Positions 33,491 to 33,543 of a DNA stretch of 33,543 nucleotides are shown here, one piece after another; positions within the stretch are counted from its first letter, which is position 1; each line of letters starts with the position of its first letter. The notes beneath the pieces were generated by a model. It had not been told where the DNA came from and searched no databases. It saw only the letters and a program-made list of their open reading frames with translations. The stretch comes from Halovenus sp. (GTDB lineage: Archaea > Halobacteriota > Halobacteria > Halobacteriales > Haloarculaceae). The stretch covers positions 1-33,543 of the forward strand of contig PUNZ01000143.1 in assembly GCA_003551945.1 (NCBI GenBank). Direction: 5' to 3'. A program made the translations under genes and the position numbers.

Positions 33491-33543
33491 ATCCCAGCTA
33501 TTGCTGCCCGAGAGGTTAAGTCTTGCAACCTCATTCGTTCATC

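Noticed and set aside
1-33543. CRISPR arrays, prophage, integrase, complete insertion sequence or rRNA
   Set aside because: No regularly spaced repeats, transposase, integrase or phage structural protein, and no rRNA sequence was seen on either strand.

Overview
The window is chromosomal DNA from a haloarchaeon (class Halobacteria). Nearly every predicted protein is rich in Asp and Glu. TATA-like boxes commonly sit about 25-30 bases before the ATG with no ribosome-binding site, which suggests leaderless mRNAs. Several genes are haloarchaeal hallmarks: CetZ tubulin-like proteins, a double-fold histone, split TgtA/ArcS archaeosine enzymes, a Bat-type sensor with a C-terminal HTH, CheF and a halocyanin-type lipoprotein. 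Base composition looks moderate for a haloarchaeon, but species cannot be assigned by reading alone. I see no transposase, integrase, phage gene, CRISPR array or rRNA.

Layout. 1-3.2 kb: a partial copper lipoprotein, divergent from an acidic HEAT-repeat protein, then the second small clamp-loader subunit (RfcC type) and a 58-residue membrane protein. 3.2-5.6 kb: a leftward pair of tandem CetZ-family genes, 3 bases apart. 5.7-7.5 kb: RidA, a small membrane protein, tRNA-Ser(GGA), a SHOCT membrane protein and a PUA-domain protein. 7.5-9 kb: the histone, overlapping a histone-deacetylase-family gene by ATGA. 9-12.8 kb: a class V aminotransferase, a family-4-type uracil-DNA glycosylase, and a coupled PHP / asparagine-synthase-like pair. 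13.1-16.5 kb: a PadR regulator, a class III aminotransferase, an uncharacterised protein with a DNA-glycosylase-like signature, and FolD. 16.7-20.9 kb: a 1387-residue multi-PAS/GAF sensor-regulator. 20.9-21.5 kb: a non-coding gap with a compact GC-rich island that folds on paper into nested helices. 21.5-26 kb: a NUDIX hydrolase, tgtA-arcS (overlapping), a five-Cys microprotein and a haloarchaeal conserved protein. 26.2-33.5 kb: acyl-CoA dehydrogenase, a duplicated-domain lipoprotein, an Ap4A-type NUDIX hydrolase, RibL (FAD synthase), CheF, then methylmalonyl-CoA mutase large subunit and epimerase (overlapping, leftward).

Functional links. TgtA and ArcS carry out successive steps of archaeosine synthesis at tRNA position 15. 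Methylmalonyl-CoA mutase and epimerase interconvert succinyl-CoA and methylmalonyl-CoA, and the acyl-CoA dehydrogenase is metabolically close. The histone and the deacetylase homologue are translationally linked. The two CetZ proteins are probably made from one mRNA. Most other genes are single housekeeping or regulatory units.

The strongest undescribed candidates are the structured island at about 21.23-21.40 kb, flanked by an 11-bp direct repeat; the CetZ pair with a tail-less second member; the PHP / asparagine-synthase-like pair whose glutaminase nucleophile is missing; and a possible leftward small RNA at 26.03-26.15 kb. All pairings and homologies were read by eye; no alignment or folding program was run.
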